Assembly (NCBI RefSeq): GCF_900236475.1
Contig: NZ_LT963352.1
Location: 1,488,001-1,552,000, forward strand
From: Streptomyces chartreusis NRRL 3882
GTDB lineage: Bacteria; Actinomycetota; Actinomycetes; Streptomycetales; Streptomycetaceae
Direction of reading: 5' to 3'
Length of the DNA: 64,000 nt
A program made the translations under genes and the position numbers. The notes below the pieces were generated by a model that was not told the origin of the DNA, ran no database searches, and saw nothing but the letters and a program-made list of their open reading frames with translations. Positions 10,548 to 18,574 of the stretch are shown in pieces. Position 1 is the first letter of the stretch. Every line of letters starts with the position of its first letter.

Positions 10548-12061
10548 GACGCCGGGCTTCCTTCCATGACCAGGTCGAGTACGCGGTGTTCGTCGAGTTC
10601 GCGCGCGGGTGCCGTGTGGACGACACGGCCCTCGCGCAGCACCAGGACGCGGTCGGCGAGGCCGAGCACCTCGGGCACCTCGCTGGAGACCAGCAGCACG
10701 GCGAGGCCTTCGTCGGCCAGCCGGCGGACGACCGCGTACAGTTCGGCGCGGGCGCCGACGTCGACGCCGCGGGTGGGTTCGTCGAGCAGCAGCACCCGGC
10801 AGCCGCGCAGCAGCCAGCGGGCGAGGACGGCTTTTTGCTGGTTGCCACCGGACAGGGTGCGCACGGGCACGGACGGGTTGTCGGGCCTGAGCGACAGCTC
10901 GCGGGTCGCGGCCCGGGCGGCACCGAGTTCGGCGCCCCGGTCGATCCAGCCGGCGCGCGAGAAGCGGGACATGGAGGAGACCGACACGTTGCGGGTGACG
11001 GACTCCAGCATCAGCAGGGCCTGCGCCTTGCGTTCCTCGGGGGCGAGCCCGAGTCCGGCCCGGACGGCGGCCCGGACGCTGCCCGGCTTCAAGGGCCGCC
11101 CGTCCACCAGCACCTGACCGGACGTCGGCTTCCTGGCGCCGTAGACGGTCTCCAGGATCTCGGAGCGGCCCGAGCCGACGAGTCCGGCGAGGCCCACGAT
11201 CTCGCCGGGCCGCACCTCCAGGTCGAGAGGCTCGAACTCCCCGGCGCGGGACAGCCCCCGGACGGTCAGCACCGGTTCGCCGGGCGGTGGGGCCGCGGGC
11301 CGGTCGGGGAAGACGTACTCGACGTTGCGGCCGGTCATCAGGGCGACGACCTCGCGGGTCGGTGTGGTCTTCGCGGGCAGTCCGTTCGCCACGGCCCGGC
11401 CGTCCTTCAGTACGGTGACCCGGTCGCCGATGCGCCGGATCTCCTCCAGGCGGTGCGAGATGTAGACGACGGCGACACCCGCGGCGGTGAGGTCGCCGAC
11501 GATGCGGAAGAGGTTGTCGACCTCGTCCGGGTCGAGGGCGGCGGACGGTTCGTCCATGACGATGAGCCGCACGTCGTGGGAGAGCGCCCGGGCCATGGAC
11601 ACGATCTGCTGCTGTGCCGCCGACAGCTCCCCGACGAGGCGGGCCGGGTCGATCTCCCCGTGGCCAAGTCGCTTCAGCAGGGCTCCGGTCGAGGCCTTGG
11701 CCGCCTTCCCCCGCACGACGAACCCCGCGGCGGTCGGCTCATGCCCCAGGTGCACGTTCTCGGCGACCGACAGGTGCTCCACCAGGTCGAGTTCCTGGTA
11801 GATGGTCGCGATGCCGAGCCGCATGGCGGCGATCGGCGAGCGGAGCGTGACCTCCTCGTCGCGCCAGCGGATGGTGCCCGTGTCGGGCTGGTGGGCGCCG
11901 GCCAGGACCTTGATGAGGGTCGACTTCCCGGCGCCGTTCTGGCCGAGCAGACAGTGCACCTCACCGGCCTGGACGTCGAGGTCGACGCCGTCGAGGGCCC
12001 GGACTCCGGGGAACGACTTGGTGATGCCGGACATGCTGAGCAGCGGTGATTCTGGTGCCAT
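10544..12061 (-). CDS. Sugar ABC transporter ATP-binding protein, two ABC domains (RbsA-like)
   Basis: A 505-residue double ATPase. The first domain has Walker A GQNGAGKST, a signature LSAAQQQIVSMARAL and Walker B IVMDEPSAAL. The second has a degenerate Walker A (GLVGSGRSEI), signature LSGGNQQKAVLARWL and LLLDEPTRGVD, as is normal for RbsA/MglA proteins. An AAGGGG site precedes the ATG. It is the first transport gene downstream of the ROK regulator (95-base gap, nothing else seen in it). Confidence 0.93.
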   Translation of the reverse strand: MAPESPLLSMSGITKSFPGVRALDGVDLDVQAGEVHCLLGQNGAGKSTLIKVLAGAHQPDTGTIRWRDEEVTLRSPIAAMRLGIATIYQELDLVEHLSVAENVHLGHEPTAAGFVVRGKAAKASTGALLKRLGHGEIDPARLVGELSAAQQQIVSMARALSHDVRLIVMDEPSAALDPDEVDNLFRIVGDLTAAGVAVVYISHRLEEIRRIGDRVTVLKDGRAVANGLPAKTTPTREVVALMTGRNVEYVFPDRPAAPPPGEPVLTVRGLSRAGEFEPLDLEVRPGEIVGLAGLVGSGRSEILETVYGARKPTSGQVLVDGRPLKPGSVRAAVRAGLGLAPEERKAQALLMLESVTRNVSVSSMSRFSRAGWIDRGAELGAARAATRELSLRPDNPSVPVRTLSGGNQQKAVLARWLLRGCRVLLLDEPTRGVDVGARAELYAVVRRLADEGLAVLLVSSEVPEVLGLADRVLVLREGRVVHTAPARELDEHRVLDLVMEGSPAS

Positions 12062-12156
12062 GCGGATTCCCCTTGGCGGGCGGGCCGGTGTCAGGGCAGG
12101 GCAGAGCAGGGCTCGGTACCGAGAGCGTGGTGCTGTGCTGACGTACTGACGTGCGC

Positions 12157-13347
12157 TTACGCGGGTGAGAACAGGTGGTCGCTGATGAGCCGGGCCGCGC
12201 CGATGACTCCGGCGGCGGGTCCCAACTCGCCCAGGACGATGGGCAGGTTGCCGGTCGCGAGAGGTAGTGACTGGCGGTAGACCTGGGTGCGGATCGCGGC
12301 GAGCAGGGTGTGGCCGAGGCCGGTCACCCCGCCGCCGATCACCACCAGGCCCGGGTTGAAGAAGCTCACCAGGCCGGCGATGACCTGGCCGGTGCGGTTG
12401 CCGCCCTCGCGGATCAGGTCGAGTGCGGTGGCGTCGCCGGCGGCGGCCGCGGCGGCGACGTCGACGGCGGTGAGGCCGCCGTTGGTCTCCAGCCGCGACG
12501 CCAGTTCGACGGAGAGCCCCTGCTGGGCGGCCTCCATGGCGTCACGGGCGAGGGCGGCCCCGCTGAAGTGGGCCTCCAGGCAGCCCCGGTTGCCGCAGGC
12601 GCAGGGGCGGCCGTCGGGCACGGCCTGGATGTGCCCGATGTCGCCGGCGCTGCCCGTCGTACCGCGGTAGACCTCACCGCCGACGACGATGCCGCAGCCG
12701 ATGCCCGTGCCGATCTTGACGCAGAGGAAGTCGGCGACGGTGCGGGCGACGCCCGCGTGCTGCTCCCCCATCGCCATGAGGTTCACGTCGTTGTCGACCA
12801 TGACCGGACAGCCGAGTTCCTGGCTGAGCGCCTCCCGCACGGGGAAGCCGTCCCAGCCCGGCATGATCGGCGGGGCCACGGGGATGCCCTCGGGGTAACG
12901 GACCGGGCCCGGGACGCCGATGCCGGCGCCGTCGAACCCCTCCGCGAGCCCCGAGGCCTTCAACTTGGCGGCCATGGCCAGGACTTGCTCGAAGACCGCG
13001 ACCGGGCCCTCGCGCACGTCCATGGGGTGGTTGATGTGCCCGAGGGTCTCCAGTTCGGCGTTGGTGACGGCGACGTCGACCGAGGTCGCGCCGATGTCGA
13101 CGCCGAGGAAGCGCAGCTGGGGGTTGAGCCGGATGTTGTGGGAGCGGCGGCCACCGCGCGAGGCGGCGAGTCCGTCGGCCACGACCAGCCCCGTCTCCAG
13201 CAGCCGGTCCACCTCGACGGCGAGCTTGGACCGTGAGAGGTCGACCTGGTCGCCCAGCTGGGCACGGGAGTTGGGGCCGCCGTCGCGCAACAGCTTGAGC
13301 AGGCGGGCCTGGTGGGCGTTTCCGGGTCGTGCCGTCATACGTCTCAC
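12157..13347 (-). CDS. ROK-family transcriptional regulator
   Basis: A ~396-residue regulator with an N-terminal winged helix-turn-helix (SRAQLGDQVDLSRSKLAVEV) and a ROK sugar-kinase-like domain with the zinc motif CACGNRGCLEAH. It likely represses the downstream sugar import and catabolic genes and is released by the sugar. The start is uncertain: GTG 13347 has a GGAGGGG 5 bases upstream, while ATG 13338 in the same frame leaves a longer spacer. It is first in a same-strand run of genes reaching to 2230. Confidence 0.88.
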   Translation of the reverse strand: MRRMTARPGNAHQARLLKLLRDGGPNSRAQLGDQVDLSRSKLAVEVDRLLETGLVVADGLAASRGGRRSHNIRLNPQLRFLGVDIGATSVDVAVTNAELETLGHINHPMDVREGPVAVFEQVLAMAAKLKASGLAEGFDGAGIGVPGPVRYPEGIPVAPPIMPGWDGFPVREALSQELGCPVMVDNDVNLMAMGEQHAGVARTVADFLCVKIGTGIGCGIVVGGEVYRGTTGSAGDIGHIQAVPDGRPCACGNRGCLEAHFSGAALARDAMEAAQQGLSVELASRLETNGGLTAVDVAAAAAAGDATALDLIREGGNRTGQVIAGLVSFFNPGLVVIGGGVTGLGHTLLAAIRTQVYRQSLPLATGNLPIVLGELGPAAGVIGAARLISDHLFSPA

Positions 13348-13590
13348 GAGCCCCTCCCCGCCTCAATCGGCCTGTGCGCGCCGGTTTTCCGCCACCTCGG
13401 TGGCTTGCTTTCGAAGGGAACGTAGCAGCGGCTGCCGGAGGTGGGAAGAAGTCGCGCAGGAATTGCCCTCCACTTTTTCCACTCACAGGACAAAGGCGCG
13501 AGTCACCTGCCTTACCCCACAGGTAATCGACCGTGCGGCGCGCCCGGGTCAGGCTGGCATCAGTCCTGATCGCCCGACGGGAGGTCCCCC

Positions 13591-13998
13591 ATGACCGACA
13601 CCCCTGTCCCCGAAGCACTGCTGAGGGCCGTGCCGTTCGCCGACGAGCTGGGCATCGCCCTGGAGGAGGCCACCTCGGCCCGGGTCAGGGCCGCGCTCGC
13701 CTGGGCCCCCGCGTTGTGCACGGCGGGCGGCGCCCTGCACGGCGGTGCGCTGATGACGCTCGCCGACACAGCCGGCGCGGTGTGCGCGTTCCTCAACCTG
13801 CCGCCGGGCGCGAACACCTCGACCATCGAGTCGAAGACGAACTTCTTCCGCGCCGTGCGGTCGGGCACCGTCCACGCCGAGGCGCGAGCCGTGCACGTGG
13901 GACGCTCCAGCATCGCCGTGCGGACGGACCTGCGCGACGAGGTCGGCACCCTGGTGGGACAGACCACGCAGACTCAGGCGGTGCTGACCGCCCGCTGA
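13591..13998 (+). CDS. PaaI-type hotdog thioesterase
   Basis: A 135-residue single hotdog-fold protein that probably hydrolyses an acyl-CoA. The PaaI-family motif is HGGALMTLADTAG at residues 50-62, with catalytic-type Asp59, and the later NFFRAVRSGTVHAEARAVHVG region is typical. It runs convergently with the GntR regulator (3-base gap) and stands alone upstream, where the 240 bases to the ROK gene hold only divergent promoters. Substrate unknown. Confidence 0.85.
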   Translation: MTDTPVPEALLRAVPFADELGIALEEATSARVRAALAWAPALCTAGGALHGGALMTLADTAGAVCAFLNLPPGANTSTIESKTNFFRAVRSGTVHAEARAVHVGRSSIAVRTDLRDEVGTLVGQTTQTQAVLTAR

Positions 13999-14001
13999 GG
14001 C

Positions 14002-14679
14002 CTACGAACGCGCTCGCGCGTGGTACGACCGCCTTGTGTGCTCGGTGTGTTCGCGCATCAGACGGGTGGCCCGCTGTTCGTCGCGGTCGATGATCGCCGC
14101 GATGAGTGCGCGGTGTTCGACCCAGGACTGATGGCCCCGTTGGCGGGCGACCGGCGTGTAGTACCAGCGGACGCGGCGGTCGACCTGGGCGGCCAGTTCG
14201 GCGAGGACGGCGTTGCCCGCGAGCTCCATGATCTTCGCGTGGAAGCGGGCGTTCATGGCGACGGCCCCGTCCACGTCGTCGGCCTCGACGGCCTTCTCAC
14301 CCTCCGCGCACAGCGCTTCCAGCGCGGCGATGCCGGCCTTGTCCGCGCCGGCCGCGGCGAGCCGGGCCGCCTCGGCCTCCAGGAGCGTACGGACCGTGAG
14401 GAGCTGGTCGGCCTCCTGCTCCGTCGGCTCGTGCACGAACGCGCCCTGGGCGGGCCGCAGATCGACCCAGCCCTCGGTGTTGAGCCGCTGCAGCGCCTCG
14501 CGCACCGGCTGCCGGGAGACCCCCAGATGCCCGGCGAGTTCGCTCTCCACGAGGTGCTGGCCGGGCTGGAGGGCACGGGTGGTGATGAGTTCGAGCAGTG
14601 CCTCGTAGACGCGATCACGCAGCGGACCCGGGCGTTCCAGCTTGGGTACCGCCCCTTGGGGCAGGCCTGTCGACAGCAT
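14002..14679 (-). CDS. GntR-family regulator, FadR (FCD) subfamily
   Basis: A 225-residue repressor with an N-terminal winged helix (VESELAGHLGVSRQPVREAL) and a C-terminal FCD ligand domain (residues ~90-215; LLTVRTLLEAEAARLAA, NARFHAKIMELAGN, EHRALIAAI). Start ATG 14679 is preceded by GAGGGGG; the open frame upstream is not GntR-like. A motif upstream of it recurs before the formate/oxalate transporter, so it may control the one-carbon genes as well as itself. FCD regulators usually sense small carboxylic acids. Confidence 0.9.
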   Translation of the reverse strand: MLSTGLPQGAVPKLERPGPLRDRVYEALLELITTRALQPGQHLVESELAGHLGVSRQPVREALQRLNTEGWVDLRPAQGAFVHEPTEQEADQLLTVRTLLEAEAARLAAAGADKAGIAALEALCAEGEKAVEADDVDGAVAMNARFHAKIMELAGNAVLAELAAQVDRRVRWYYTPVARQRGHQSWVEHRALIAAIIDRDEQRATRLMREHTEHTRRSYHARARS

Positions 14680-14750
14680 CGCGGTCCCCCTCCTCGGCAG
14701 GGCCGTGCACAGCGCGGCGGAAGCCGGTCTCGCCGTAGCGTCAGTATCGA

Positions 14751-14773
14751 TTGTCTTTCGTCTACAGTCTACG
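14751..14773. promoter_or_regulatory. Candidate GntR operator upstream of the GntR gene
   Basis: The segment contains GTCTACAGT (14760-14768), 80-90 bases upstream of the GntR start. Its complement ACTGTAGAC is repeated exactly at 17485-17493 before the MFS transporter. FadR-type regulators bind short dyads of the TGT-N2-ACA kind. Assignment is by sharing and position only. Confidence 0.4.
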
Positions 14774-14826
14774 GCGCACAAGAGCCAGGGCTTCGGGGAG
14801 TTGACCGCGTCACACGGCGACGGGGT

Positions 14827-15765
14827 TCACGGGCAGCGGACGACCTGCCCCGCGTACGACAGGTTCCCGCCGAAGCCGAACAGCAGGACGGGGTCGCCCG
14901 TGGCGATCGCACCCTGTTCGACCAGCTTGGACAGGGCGAGCGGGATGCTCGCGGCCGACGTGTTGCCGGACCCCGTGACATCGCGCGCGACGACCGCGTT
15001 CACGGCGCCGATCTTCTCCGCGAGGGGTTCGATGATGCGGAGATTGGCTTGATGCAGTACGACCGCGGCGAGGTCCGCCGGCGCCAGCCCGGCCCGCTCG
15101 CACGCCCGCCGCGCGATGGGCGGCAGCTGCGTCGTCGCCCAGCGGTAGACGCTCTGCCCCTCCTGCGCGAAGCGCGGCGGCGTGCCCTCGATCCGCACCG
15201 CGTTCCCCATCTCGGGCACCGAACCCCACAGCACCGGCCCGATGGCGGGCTCGTCGGCGGCCTCCACGACCGCGGCCCCGGCCCCGTCTCCGACGAGCAC
15301 ACACGTCGTGCGGTCGCTCCAGTCCGTCACGTCGGACATCTTGTCGGCGCCGATGACCAGGGCCCGGCTCGCTCCTCCCGCGCGGACTGTGTGGTCGGCG
15401 GTGGCCAGGGCGTGGGTGAAGCCGGCGCACACCACGTTGAGGTCCATCGTGGCGGCCTGCGGAACGCCGAGACGGGACGCGACCCGGGCGGCCGTGTTGG
15501 GCGAGCGGTCGACGGCGGTGGAGGTGGCGACCAGCACCAGGTCGATGTCGGCGGGGGTCAGCCCGGCCGCCGCGAGGGCCTTGGCGGCGGCGTGGGCGGC
15601 CAGCTCGTCGACGGGTTCGTCGGGGCCGGCGATGTGGCGGGTGCGGATGCCCACCCGGCTCCTGATCCACTCGTCACTGGTGTCGACCATGCCCGCCAGG
15701 TCCTCGTTGGTGAGCACCTTGGCGGGCTGGTAGTGACCGACGGCGGCGATGCGCGAGCCGTTCAT
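14827..15765 (-). CDS. FabH-like 3-oxoacyl-ACP synthase III
   Basis: A 312-residue thiolase-fold ketosynthase III with the full catalytic set: Cys113 (NVVCAGF), His238 (VLHQANLRI) and Asn268 (GSGNTSAAS). Start ATG 15765 (MNGSRIAAVGHYQP) fits the family; the preceding frame does not. It is not in a fatty-acid gene cluster, so it is a stand-alone paralogue, perhaps for special starter units or acyl transfer. It is followed by the GntR gene in the same orientation. Confidence 0.9.
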   Translation of the reverse strand: MNGSRIAAVGHYQPAKVLTNEDLAGMVDTSDEWIRSRVGIRTRHIAGPDEPVDELAAHAAAKALAAAGLTPADIDLVLVATSTAVDRSPNTAARVASRLGVPQAATMDLNVVCAGFTHALATADHTVRAGGASRALVIGADKMSDVTDWSDRTTCVLVGDGAGAAVVEAADEPAIGPVLWGSVPEMGNAVRIEGTPPRFAQEGQSVYRWATTQLPPIARRACERAGLAPADLAAVVLHQANLRIIEPLAEKIGAVNAVVARDVTGSGNTSAASIPLALSKLVEQGAIATGDPVLLFGFGGNLSYAGQVVRCP

Positions 15766-15917
15766 CTGGGCGGTCCCCCTCGTTGGAACTTGGGTAGCGG
15801 GACCCACCAGTCTGATCAGTGACTCGCGGGTACGACGGCAGGCAAGGCGACAGGAAACAGGTGCCCGCGTTGTCAGCTTCGGTCAGCTCCTCGGACGACC
15901 GGACACCTGTCGAACGG

Positions 15918-16058
15918 CTAGCCGGTGAACAGCTGGGTCGCCTTGCGGACCAGCTCGTACAGCCCGTAGGCGAGCGGGACGCCCACCCACACCCAGGCGA
16001 AGGCGATCAGCCACCGCCGGTCCGGGCTAGGCGGACTCTGGCTGCTGTCGCTGGACAT
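15918..16058 (-). CDS. MFS transporter small subunit (46 aa)
   Basis: A short gene, ATG at 16056-16058 and stop at 15918-15920, for a 46-residue protein with one hydrophobic segment (WLIAFAWVWVGVPLAYGLY) and a basic tail. Its start lies 32 bases inside the end of the MFS gene on the same strand, so the two are co-translated. I recall such small partners being annotated next to OFA-family transporters as 'MFS transporter small subunit'; the role is presumably in assembly or stability of the transporter, which is inference. Confidence 0.8.
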   Translation of the reverse strand: MSSDSSQSPPSPDRRWLIAFAWVWVGVPLAYGLYELVRKATQLFTG

Positions 16059-17361
16059 GTGCGGCCTCCTTCGGTGCCGGGACGTGATGACGCGGGTGGA
16101 CGGGCCGGACGAGTTCGTTGGCGACGAAGCCGACGACGAGCAGCCCGATCATGATGACGAACGACAGCCCGTACAGGGACGCGCCGTGCCGGCCCGCCTC
16201 CTCCTGCCGGTCGGCGATCCAGTTCACGATGAGCGGCCCGAGCACGCCCGCCGTGGACCATGCGGTGAGCAGCCGCCCGTGGATGGCGCCGACCTGGTGC
16301 GTGCCGAACAGGTCCTTCAGATACGCCGGGATCGTCGCGAAGCCACCGCCGTAGAAGGACAGGATCACCAGCGCGCACAGGACGAACAGCGGCTTGGAGG
16401 AGTCGCCGAACAGGGCGATGAGCGCGTACATCAGCGCGCCGACGCCCAGGTAGACGCGGTAGATGTTCTTGCGGCCGATCAGGTCGGACGTCGACGACCA
16501 GCCGATGCGGCCCGCCATGTTCGCCGCCGACAGCAGCGCGACGAAGCCGGCGGCGGCCGTGACCGACACGGGTGTGGAGGAGTCCGCGAAGAAGTCCGTG
16601 ATCATCGGCGCGGCCTTCTCCAGGATGCCGATGCCGGCGGTGACGTTCATGCAGAGCACGACCCACAGGCACCAGAACTGCGGCGTGCGGATGGCCTGGT
16701 TCGCGGAGACCTGCGGGCCGGTGGGGGCTGGCCGCGCGGCTCCCCGCGCCCCCGGGACGCCGCTCGGAACCCGGACCAGGAGCACACCGAGCAGCATGAA
16801 GACGGCGTACGACAGGCCGTGTACCAGGAAGGCGAGCGCGATGCCGGAGCTGTCGCCGCCGAACGACTCCAGCATCTGCGCCGACCACGGCGAGGCGATG
16901 AGCGCGCCGCCGCCGAAGCCCATGATGGCGATGCCGGTGGCCATGCCGGGCCGGTCCGGGAACCACTTGATGAGGGTGGAGACGGGTGAGATGTAGCCGA
17001 TGCCGAGGCCGATGCCGCCGACGAAGCCGTAGCCGAGGACGATCAGCCAGTACTGCTCCACGGCCGCGCCCAGCGCGGAGAGCAGGAAGCCGGACGAGAA
17101 GCAGACGAGGGCGACGGTCATGGCCCAGCGCGGGCCGTTGCGCTCCACGAGCGTGCCGCCGAACGCGGCGGACAGCCCCAGCATGACGATGCCCAGCTGG
17201 AAGGGCAGCGCGCTCTGCGTGCCGCTGAGGCCGAGCGCGGACTCCAGGGGCGGCTTGAACACGCTCCAGGCGTAGGCCTGGCCGATGGAGAGATGTACGG
17301 AGAGAGCGGCGGGCGGGACGAGCCAGCGGCTCCAGCCCGGGGGCGCGACTGGGGGACTCAT
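16027..17361 (-). CDS. OFA-family (oxalate/formate antiporter) MFS transporter
   Basis: A ~444-residue 12-helix transporter of the oxalate:formate antiporter type (SIGQAYAWSVFKPPLE near the N terminus is typical). It lies divergent from the formate dehydrogenase genes, which points to formate or oxalate as its cargo. I chose ATG 17361: the frame is open to 17454, but that extra stretch has far more A/T at third positions than the gene. No clear ribosome site precedes 17361. The central cytoplasmic loop includes a sequence related to an intergenic repeat (16726-16753). Confidence 0.88.
   Translation of the reverse strand: MSPPVAPPGWSRWLVPPAALSVHLSIGQAYAWSVFKPPLESALGLSGTQSALPFQLGIVMLGLSAAFGGTLVERNGPRWAMTVALVCFSSGFLLSALGAAVEQYWLIVLGYGFVGGIGLGIGYISPVSTLIKWFPDRPGMATGIAIMGFGGGALIASPWSAQMLESFGGDSSGIALAFLVHGLSYAVFMLLGVLLVRVPSGVPGARGAARPAPTGPQVSANQAIRTPQFWCLWVVLCMNVTAGIGILEKAAPMITDFFADSSTPVSVTAAAGFVALLSAANMAGRIGWSSTSDLIGRKNIYRVYLGVGALMYALIALFGDSSKPLFVLCALVILSFYGGGFATIPAYLKDLFGTHQVGAIHGRLLTAWSTAGVLGPLIVNWIADRQEEAGRHGASLYGLSFVIMIGLLVVGFVANELVRPVHPRHHVPAPKEAAHVQRQQPESA
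16726..16753. repeat. Repeat-like 28-mer inside the MFS gene
   Basis: These 28 bases match the intergenic element at 40162-40189 at 22 of 28 positions, all differences being transitions. Here it is read in frame and encodes an Arg-Ala-Pro-rich stretch (GARGAARPAP) of the transporter's central loop. The shared core is GGCTGG.CGCGC.G.TCCCC. Confidence 0.45.
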
Positions 17362-17484
17362 GAACCCGGGACGGTAGGCAATCGCAGGGGAGTTGAGAAG
17401 GCGGCGCGTCGACCGTATGCGGTGAGCGGTATCCAGCATGCGCCGAACGGTCATCGCACGGACCCTTGCTGAGCCAACCTCCAT

Positions 17485-17510
17485 ACTGTAGACAATATTT
17501 CGTCGACACA
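17485..17510. promoter_or_regulatory. Candidate GntR operator between MFS and PanE-like genes
   Basis: ACTGTAGAC at 17485-17493, within TGTAGACA (17487-17494), is followed by ATATTTCGTCGAC, giving GTAGAC-N8-GTCGAC as an imperfect dyad. This is AT-rich for the region and sits in the divergent promoter of the transporter and the formate dehydrogenase operon. It shares nine exact bases with the region upstream of the GntR gene. Confidence 0.42.
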
Positions 17511-17592
17511 AGCCGGACGACTGCCACCTGGCGGCAGCCGATCTGACGGCAGTCACCTCCGCGGTATCCCTCAAACCGAACGGAGTGTTCCC

Positions 17593-18564
17593 GTGAAAGT
17601 CGCAGTTCTCGGCGCCGGTGCCATCGGCGCCTACGTCGGCGCCGCGCTCCACCGCGCGGGTGCCGACGTGCACCTCATCGCCCGTGGACCGCATCTGGCG
17701 GCCATGAGGCAGCACGGAGTCCGGGTGCGCAGCCCGCGCGGCGACTTCACCGCGCACCCCCACGCGACCGACGACCCGGCCGAGGTCGGCCCGGTCGACT
17801 TCGTCTTCCTGGGCCTCAAGGCCAACGCGTACGCGGCGTGCGGGCCGCTGATCGCGCCGTTGCTGGGTGACACGACGGCGGTCGTGGCCGCCCAGAACGG
17901 CATCCCCTGGTGGTACTTCCACCGGCACGGCGGCCCGTACGACGGCCACCGCGTCGAGAGCGTGGACCCGGACGGCGCGGTCAGCGCGGTGCTCGCGCCC
18001 GAACGGGCCATCGGCTGTGTCGTCTACGCGGCGACCGAGCTCGAAGGGCCTGGCGTCGTACGGCACTTGGAAGGGACCCGGTTCTCGATCGGCGAGCCCG
18101 ACCGCAGCGTCTCCACGCGGTGTGTGGCGCTCAGCGAGGCCATGCAGGCGGGCGGCCTGAAGTGCCCGGTCGAACCGGACCTGCGCAACGACATCTGGCT
18201 CAAGCTGCTCGGCAACATCTCCTTCAACCCGATCAGCGCGCTGGCCCGCGCGACCATGCGGCAGATGTGCCTGCACGGCGGCACCCGCAGGGTCATCGAG
18301 ATCATGATGACCGAGACGCTCGCGGTCGCGAACGCCCTCGGCTGCGAGGTCGGCGTCTCCATCGAGCGCCGGCTCGCGGGCGCCGAGCGGGTCGGCGACC
18401 ACCGCACCTCCACGCTCCAGGACCTGGAGCGCGGCAAACCGCTCGAACTCGACGTACTCCTCGCGGCGGTCGTCGAGTTGGCGGACATCACCGGCGTGGA
18501 GGTGCCCACCCTGCGCACCGTGCACGCCATCTCGGACCTGCTCGCGCTGAGGAGCGCCGCATGA
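17593..18564 (+). CDS. 2-dehydropantoate 2-reductase (PanE/ApbA) family protein
   Basis: A 323-residue NADP-dependent reductase of the ketopantoate reductase family. GAGAIG at residues 7-12 forms the nucleotide loop, and NDIWLKLLGNISFNPISAL carries the family's Lys and Asn residues. GTG start with GGAG 7 bases upstream. It is the first gene of the formate dehydrogenase operon, ten bases before the catalytic subunit. The context suggests a 2-oxo acid of C1/C2 metabolism as the substrate and not pantothenate synthesis, but this is inference. Confidence 0.85.
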   Translation: MKVAVLGAGAIGAYVGAALHRAGADVHLIARGPHLAAMRQHGVRVRSPRGDFTAHPHATDDPAEVGPVDFVFLGLKANAYAACGPLIAPLLGDTTAVVAAQNGIPWWYFHRHGGPYDGHRVESVDPDGAVSAVLAPERAIGCVVYAATELEGPGVVRHLEGTRFSIGEPDRSVSTRCVALSEAMQAGGLKCPVEPDLRNDIWLKLLGNISFNPISALARATMRQMCLHGGTRRVIEIMMTETLAVANALGCEVGVSIERRLAGAERVGDHRTSTLQDLERGKPLELDVLLAAVVELADITGVEVPTLRTVHAISDLLALRSAA

Positions 18565-18574
18565 GGAGCGTCGT

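Noticed and set aside
13998..14002. Terminator between the thioesterase and GntR genes
   Set aside because: The convergent genes are only three bases apart, and no hairpin fits between them.
17362..17454. Longer N terminus for the MFS transporter from ATG 17454
   Set aside because: The extra codons have much lower G/C at third positions than the gene, are Arg-rich and sit close to the operator, although a weak AAGG lies before that ATG.
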